This document shows positions 51,873 to 64,000 of a stretch of 64,000 nucleotides of DNA, piece by piece. This DNA is from Himantopus leucocephalus (lineage: Eukaryota; Chordata; Aves; Charadriiformes; Recurvirostridae), in assembly GCA_003993805.1 (NCBI GenBank), contig RSEF01000001.1, positions 72,572,489 to 72,636,488 of the forward strand, given 5' to 3'. The first letter of the stretch is position 1. Each line of letters begins with the position of its first letter. Below the pieces are notes generated by a model. It did no database searches. It was not told where the DNA came from and worked only from the letters and a program-made list of their open reading frames with translations. Position numbers and translations under genes: made by a program.

Positions 51873-54800
51873 CATTAAGTTAATTAATTTCTGTTAAAGG
51901 AAAAGGATTTAGGAAACAATCTGACTAGCAGATTAAAACTCCTATCCAAGGAACATACTTCACTACAGTCCCATGGGTCAGAACCAGCTAGATAAATTCC
52001 TCAATACCAACAGGGTCCCAGACTGAAGAGAAAAAACTTAACTCCATGTTTTGTTTCAGATTTCAAATAACAGTACCCCACAGACTAAGAATGATGCCCA
52101 TTTAACCAATGGATTTATCTTGAGGATAGTGAATTCTGCCACAAAATTATTTCTCTTCTCGAATAATTTATTTTTGGATATATATTTCCAGGTGTTTACA
52201 TTCACCCCTACATCAGTTATCTCCAACTGAAACCCATCTGCAGTTCAGCTGAGCACTGTGATTCCAGATGAGACACAGTAAGTTAGTAACTCTCAAACTG
52301 ATGAAATCTTGATTTTCCACAAATGTCTTTATGTAATGGAAGGCAGATTCTACATGAATTTAAATTACTGAAGGTATAACAGCTCCAGCAGATCTATGCT
52401 AGTCTACACAAGCTACAGATCTCTAAATAGATTTACGTGGAGAAAGCTCCTTTTTTATTGCTTAGAATTATTTCTACATGGAATGTTTATTTCTTTCCTG
52501 AAAGCCTTTCCTTCAGTACAAGGAACCACTACATCTTGTCTTGAAATGAAAAGCTGACTAGTTTTTATACTAGCTAGCTGGCGATGCAGGTTTAAAAAAA
52601 AAAAAACACAACAAAAAACAACAAACCCCAAAGAACCTGTCAAGTGTTTCCACATCTTTCCCACTTGTTTTTATATATACTTTTTTTGGTTTGGTTTTCT
52701 TTTCCCCCTCCTGACTCCACTAGGAACTCTTTAGAACATACTTCTATAACCTCATCTAAAATTTACTCAGGTGGTAGTGTATTTATTCTACATTTAATCA
52801 GTGCCTTGGCTTTGTCCATAATTTAAAAATATGAAGAATAAAAATCCTCTTTTCTATGAAAAGGATTTAGAATCTTTGAGGATATTTATAAAGCACTTTG
52901 AGATGGTTTTGCATAAAGAGGTGCCACTATATATTATATGCATTTAAAGTGGCTTAATATTCTACTCCAAATAGAAGAGAATTTTGTATTCTCAATACCT
53001 ATTTTGCACATAAAAATTATATACATTTTGAAATAAACAAACCTACTCAGTGTAAAGGGATTTGAAAGTACTAGATGCTGTAGATTTTACAGCTGCTTTT
53101 CAACCGAGCAGGAGTACCTGCTACCAGAAAATAATTTTTAGCGGATCTGGAAGAATGGTGCAAACATGCACATGTCATGATACACTATCTTTCTATGATA
53201 GGGGAAAACTATTAAGTCATTTTGAAAAGTATATTAATACGTTCCAAACATATTAATGATAAAATCAAGCCCTTGTTTTGGTTGAACACAGATAAAAACG
53301 CACAAAATAAACTTTTGATTTGCTTTAAATCGCACAGAAGACTCATCACTTTTAAAGTGAGAAAGAAGCATTTCTTGAACACAAGAATTGCAAAGCTTAA
53401 ATAATTCAGCAGAGCCATTCACATACATTCACGTATTATGAGTGAATGCTAAGTTAGTTTATTCCTTATACACACAGCTTTATACAAATACATTTAATGC
53501 CTTTTTTTTTTTTTTTTAAGAATTTAACAGCTGAAATGGGAACAGCCTGTACCTTGTTTGAATGATAGTTTTAATTTGACTGCTTTGGTCATGATACTGA
53601 AGCTGCAGCAGTTACTACTTTGAATTTGTTCCTCTGTGGTCATAATTTACAACTTAGAGTGAAAGAAAGAGTTTGGGATGCTGTAAGAGGGGCTTATCTG
53701 TGGAGAATGGAGCAAAGCAGGGTGGTTAAATCTAGAAGAAACTTCTCCATCTTCTGATTGCCTTTAACATTGGTGGTACATACTTTTCCTACAAAATACA
53801 CACAGAACCATGTATTTGAGTGCCAAGACATTCTGACTCAGAAGAGAACAATTCCAACCAAGCAGCTGATTATGAGAAACAGAAATAGGTTTCACTAGGG
53901 TAAATAAAATATCCCGCGCTATATAAACTTTAATGGCCGAGAGCAAACATGAGGCTAACATCCAAATAAATAACTCCCAATGCTAACTTCCTTTCAAATT
54001 GTTTATGCCCAAGTGCAGGGCTTCGTCTGGGAGATGCTGAAATTATTCAAGCAGCTTCAGATACTCGATACCACTGTAACAATAAGGCAGCCCAGAAATT
54101 GCTGCTTCTAATCATTTCCCTAATCACTTAGCTCAGATAGGTCTTCCTACTTGGCTCAGAAGTAAGTTTGCAGGAGCTTAGAAAACAGAATGTACAGCAT
54201 GATTAGAGTCATACCATCATATTACTTTCAGAATAGCTCGATCCATTTTATCTGGAGACTCCTTTAAGGCAACTTCTCCCCTTACACTCAACAATTTGAA
54301 CATGGGAAACAATGTTTTTATACATGAGGATGTGGTAAGACAACCCTCCAAGTCCCACAATTGCACTTGAGACTCTTTTAGAAGATACCCACTTTCAGGA
54401 GATGACCATGAAAGAAAAGCTAGCCATGGAGAGTTCTTGCTTACCTGAATGTTCCCCCATCCCTCGCCAAGGTACACACAAGACGACACATACTAGCTAG
54501 GGAGACCCAGGTGAAGATTTGATAGTACTCACCAACGTGAATCAAAATGGGCTTAAGGTGCCCATAAATAAAGATAAATACAGCTGACAGTAGAAATAAC
54601 TTAAAGTCTTTTAGAGAATCACAAAACAGCTTGCACATCAGGTAGAATTAATAGTAGGGTTGCATGAAGAATAATCTAGACACATGGAGCACCCAAGGAA
54701 TAATTCAGAACTGACGGGCACAAAGTCAGTTGTAGAGTTAGTACTCAACAATGTCATGTCCTGATCATTACTAACACTAGTTTAAAGCTTGGAAGTCTAG

Positions 54801-56562
54801 AGGCTGTGGTAGATTTTGGATTTGTGCAGGTGAGAACAAAATCCAGCCCACTAACGTTAAGCTGCATGACATTCTTCTTACCAAAGAATGACAGACACTG
54901 TCTACTCAATGTACGCTTGACATTAAAAACAGAGGTTACTTTAACAATCCTTTGTTAAATGCTAAATAACTATTTTTTTTCCCCTATAATGTCACAAAAA
55001 GAGTAAAGTGGGAGTGGGAGTTCAGTGAATACTTTGTCTAGAAATCTCATTATAAAAAAGCGACAATTTAAATCTGCCCTCGTGTTACTAATAAAACCGG
55101 ACTTAAACCTGAGCTCTTCAGCTTGACGTGATTTAAAATACAGATTGCAGTTACATTGAGAAGTAAGACTGCTGAATGTTCCTATGACAAGTTGATTGTA
55201 GAAGTTACATATTTTCCTTCCTTTGAGGGGTCAGAAAAGGAAAGATTGCAATGAACTTAACTGTCTACTTGATAGTCAATCACTACCTCCGAATTTGTCA
55301 TGTTTCATCCAAGGATGTTACAGTAAAAATTTTAGGGAGGTCATTTGCCTTCATGTATAAAAACCCTAATAGGAATGGAAGTTCATAAGGGACGTAATAC
55401 TGTAAAGCCAACAAGTCCTTATTCCCACAACCAGAATGCAAATAATGTCAATTAATGCAACTTGAGATTTGCAGGCTCAGACCTTACACTAGATTCGTAT
55501 AAAGCAGTCTCCACTTTACAACAACAATCCTTGAAGACTGTTGTCTTAACTAAGTATTACAGTATCTAATCTGCAAAATTTAAAAGATCTAAGTTCAAAA
55601 GGTTCTTTTGTTGCAATAGTCATAACAGCAAAAATACATGTTCCCAGAAGGTTACTAGAATCGGTTCTTTTCCAAACCACATACTGCATTTTAGTAATGA
55701 GCTACTGCACTCTCAAAAGTGATAGGACACTGAAGAAAAGCGACTACTCTTTTAAACACAACTGGAACTTATATGTCCATTGCATGCCACTTACATTACT
55801 GCTATTTTTTAATGCATAAAAATATCAAGATGATTAAATGTCAATTATTAAAACAAATCACTGAACAGTATTTGTTAATTTAGGACTGTGTTTAATTTCA
55901 AATAGAAAACATGCTTTTTAAATAAATTATTCACTAATAGGAATGAAATCAAAGCAAAAATCAAGTATTGTACATTGTAATACTGTACATATATTATATA
56001 TTGTTTCATCATATTTTAGGTATTCATTTCTAGACTGAAAATCATTAGATTGTTTCCTTGATAAATCGAAACTTTAAAAGCCAATATACCTGTGAAAGCA
56101 ATTTGCATTAATTAAAAAGAGACAAGTGAATACAACATATGTACAGATCTGTGGAATTCAATCTATAAACTACATACATTAAACCAAACTGTCCCTGCAT
56201 ATTTAATTACAGATCTATTTTGGCAATGTGGAGGTATATCTTTTATCCTGTTGCAAGTCCTAACATGTAAGTAGGAAGCTTCAATATTTGCATTCATCAT
56301 GAAAGTAGCAAACGTTAACCAAAGAGCAACTGGATTTTCAAAAAAATTTGCATCACAACAACGTAGTAGTACAGTAAAGTTAGTAAGTATTTTTAATAGC
56401 ATTCACATTTTTTAAAAAAGTCTCTGAAATAGACCTGTACATCACGTTTATTGACAGAACATAAATATAAGAAAAAGATCCCTAAAAAGACCAGAATTTT
56501 TCCCAAACATAAAGTGCTAAGATGTGTACGGAAGTTACTTTTTTTTTCTGCCTTTTTTTTTT

Positions 56563-56568
56563 TTTATT
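56563..56568 (-). terminator. FGD4: Candidate proximal polyadenylation signal AATAAA
   Basis: On the minus strand this is the AATAAA in CAATCAATAAAAAAA, about 82-87 bases after the FGD4 stop codon. It is followed by an A-rich run, which may be part of the genomic sequence rather than a true processing site. Confidence 0.3.
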
Positions 56569-56649
56569 GATTGAGCGAAGAAAGGTTAACACAAAGGTTA
56601 ACCACAAATTCAATTTAAATATTTTAAAAATACCATGTGTTCTTGAGCT

Positions 56650-61832
<5,183 letters not shown>

Positions 61833-64000
61833 CTAAAAGAAATATTTGACACATTAGTCCAAAACTAGTTCAGGAAACATTATCTCACTATCAACAATTT
61901 CTTGCAAAAGCCAAGCTCCTGGAGTAATTCTCAGGAATTTAAATTTAAACTGTACTAATTGTTAACTGTCCAACTTAAAAAACAAAACAAAACAGAAAAC
62001 AAAAGCATGACTTCAGGCTTCACAAGTTTGCAACCGCTAAACAGTGAATTCAAGTTGAAAGATAAATGTAAATGCATATAAAAGTAGTAATAGTATTTGC
62101 ACTGTTAGACTTTTTTTTTTTGACAATGGAATAGAGAGGAAAAGAGGACAATCCAAAGTTTAGGTATAGGAGTTTTTTTCTCATTTCATGCACTACTATG
62201 TTCACATTCTACCACGCATTTCCCCTGTGTATCTCTTAAATCTTCCTCCTTCCCCAACAAAAGTAATTTCCTTAATGTGTTTTTATTGTTGCTGGTGTTT
62301 AAACCTGTCTACAGTGGCAATAAGATTGTCCAATTAAAAGGAAAAATGTGTTTTCATATTATAAACCAAACAGCAGAAATTTCCCTTTTACGCATTAGAG
62401 CGGATACAGGTGACTTAACAGTAAGTACAGATGAGATACACCCACAAGACAGAGATGAGAGAGGAGGCATATTCAACTCTGATCTTGTACAACAGCTTTG
62501 TCCTTAAAAATATATCATCAGGACTTTGACATTCAAATCTGTGGAAAAGCATCTTATACCACAAGTAACAGTACTACTACAAACTACTGGCTAGTGCTAG
62601 TAATGAAAACAGTTTATCTGCAAACTTTATGTGAGAAAGATGAGAATTAACACCACAGTATATCTGGCTCTTCAAAAGTGGCCTCCTCCTTGGATAATGA
62701 TATGGAAAAAAACACCTTGTGTAGCCCTGCAATATCAGCCATGCAAAATTTTATTTTTCTACAGATTGCTCTGAAGGGCGTGAAAGAGCTTTTACAGCAT
62801 CTCAATAAAAATGGCTCCTCACGTGTTGTTTCGCAGTATTAGTAAACCTTTTAAGCAAGCAGAATCCCAAACAAGTGTTTCCCCTTCCCACCTATCATCT
62901 ACATACAAGGCAGAAGAAACCTGTTTAAACAGCCAAAATAATTCTCCCTACGTGCTTACACTAAAAAAAAAAAAACAGCTGAGCTATTAAATGTTGTACC
63001 AGATCAGCAACTTCTCAAAGAAATAATCTACTAGCCATTTAAAACCAGTGATTGAAAATGTACTCAAATAGTATTCTGAAAAATAAATACAGGCCTCCTA
63101 GTAAAGAAAACCTCAAGGGTAAACTAAACATTACAACACTGTTAATACAAGCTCATGAATTAAGGACATTAAGGTACAGAGTACATACAATACCCATGCA
63201 TTAATCAAGATGGTTCTAATATAATGGAATAAGATCTCGTTTGGTACTTATTCCTTCACAATTTTGTACAGACTTAATGCATTCTAAAAATGTTCATAAA
63301 ACAAAACAAAACATGAAAAGATGTTCTCACACCTAAAATGAACTAATGCAATAAACTTTCAATTACTGGTAATACGGGAAAGTTCACAAAATAAACTTAC
63401 TTTGTTGTATCATTTTTCTTCCAATTAAAGCATACTTCACAAACGATACAGCGAGATGCCATCTTTCACTACTGAAATGGGTATATGGCATAACAACTTG
63501 CCAAATACTTAGAAAGACATCAGACAGCAATTTGTAATAGATGTGACTGATAGTCAAAAATGTGCCCCAGAAGTCTTGCAGACTTTAGCTGAAAGCTTTT
63601 TCCTGACATTTTTCAAAGTATATATTTAATTTCAAATTGAATGATAGTGTTGGTAAATTCCTATATGCTGTTATCTTTCTGTATTCACTGCTGTAACTGT
63701 CATTAAATATGATAAGGTTTTTTTCTGTAATGGAAAGTAGCTTGCAAGCTCGTTTGCTAGCAAGCTATGGTTTGTCCCCAGATACATGGTGTCAACACAG
63801 AACTGTATCCACCACGGACATCCTCATGCTTATTTAATCCTCGCCTCTCTGCAATGAAACCTGACTGCTAAGAATAGGATCTTTAAACAGGCCCAAAAGG
63901 AGAGGTGGAGCACCCTACTTTGTTTGAAGTGGGGCAGTCTAGACAGGGAAGGTTCAGCCGAGGCAATGCAAAAAGCAGCAAAGGGAAGGTAACCCAGCAA
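61833..64000 (-). other. FGD4: FGD4 intron running off the right edge
   Basis: No exon for the preceding PH1 core was recognised in these 2.2 kb. A 71-bp stretch at 63401-63471 has splice-like borders but no FGD4 match and the wrong phase. There is a T run near 62110 and an A run near 62962. Otherwise plain AT-rich intron. Confidence 0.75.

Larger units (their letters stand above)
50735..56649 (-). other. FGD4: Probable long AT-rich 3' UTR and downstream flank of FGD4
   Basis: About 5.9 kb after the FGD4 stop without coding potential. Long 3' UTRs are known for FGD4 in mammals, and the sequence is AT-rich as 3' UTRs often are. Minus-strand AATAAA signals occur at 56563-56568 (about 85 bases after the stop) and at 50756-50761, the latter followed on the transcript strand by a T-rich tract. 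Which signal is used cannot be told from sequence. No other gene was seen here. Confidence 0.4.

Noticed and set aside
63401..63471. Minus-strand 71-bp segment with TTTCAG before it and GTAAGT after it, one open frame, and a Cys-rich alternative reading from an internal ATG
   Set aside because: Neither reading matches FGD4 or any product I recognise, and the open frame leaves the wrong phase for the 31-bp microexon. Splice-like hexamers at this spacing are expected by chance in intron DNA.

Overview
This window is avian nuclear DNA. The evidence is several CR1 LINE fragments, including the bird-type 3' end with the GGTTGGAAGGGACC block, AT-rich introns and a compact GC-rich CpG island. An LTR-like fragment beginning TGTCCTGGTTTGAG weakly suggests a neoavian bird, but no species can be named. 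There are two 100-base N gaps, one 10-base N gap and several single Ns flanked by near-identical direct copies, so the sequence is a scaffolded draft assembly.

Two conserved vertebrate genes are supported, both on the minus strand and in tandem. The right end (56.6-64 kb) holds the last six recognised coding exons of FGD4 (frabin, a Cdc42 guanine-nucleotide exchange factor). They encode the end of the first PH domain, the FYVE zinc finger, the second PH domain and the C-terminus; upstream exons lie outside the window. At 42.3-42.4 kb is the first coding exon of DNM1L (dynamin-1-like/Drp1, the mitochondrial and peroxisomal fission GTPase), inside a CpG island of about 1 kb with a ZNF143/THAP11-type motif and a CCAAT/YY1-type element. 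FGD4 next to DNM1L in the same orientation matches the order known in other vertebrates.

The left 42.3 kb should be DNM1L intron 1 (inference). I looked for the conserved GTPase-domain exons on the minus strand and recognised none, so exon 2 is probably beyond the left edge or in sequence I could not recognise. This region holds CR1 fragments, simple repeats, one LTR-like insert flanked by 61-bp direct repeats, and a cluster of TGACAG and CAGCTG motifs that resembles a conserved enhancer. Between the genes (42.6-56.6 kb) are very old CR1 relics and the probable long AT-rich 3' UTR of FGD4.

The most unusual item is a perfect 38-bp inverted repeat with a 3-base loop, 87% G+C in each arm, at 42062-42140 just inside DNM1L intron 1. 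I found no rRNA, tRNA, CRISPR, operon or clear novel multi-gene system. Most open reading frames in the window are chance ORFs in intron or intergenic DNA.
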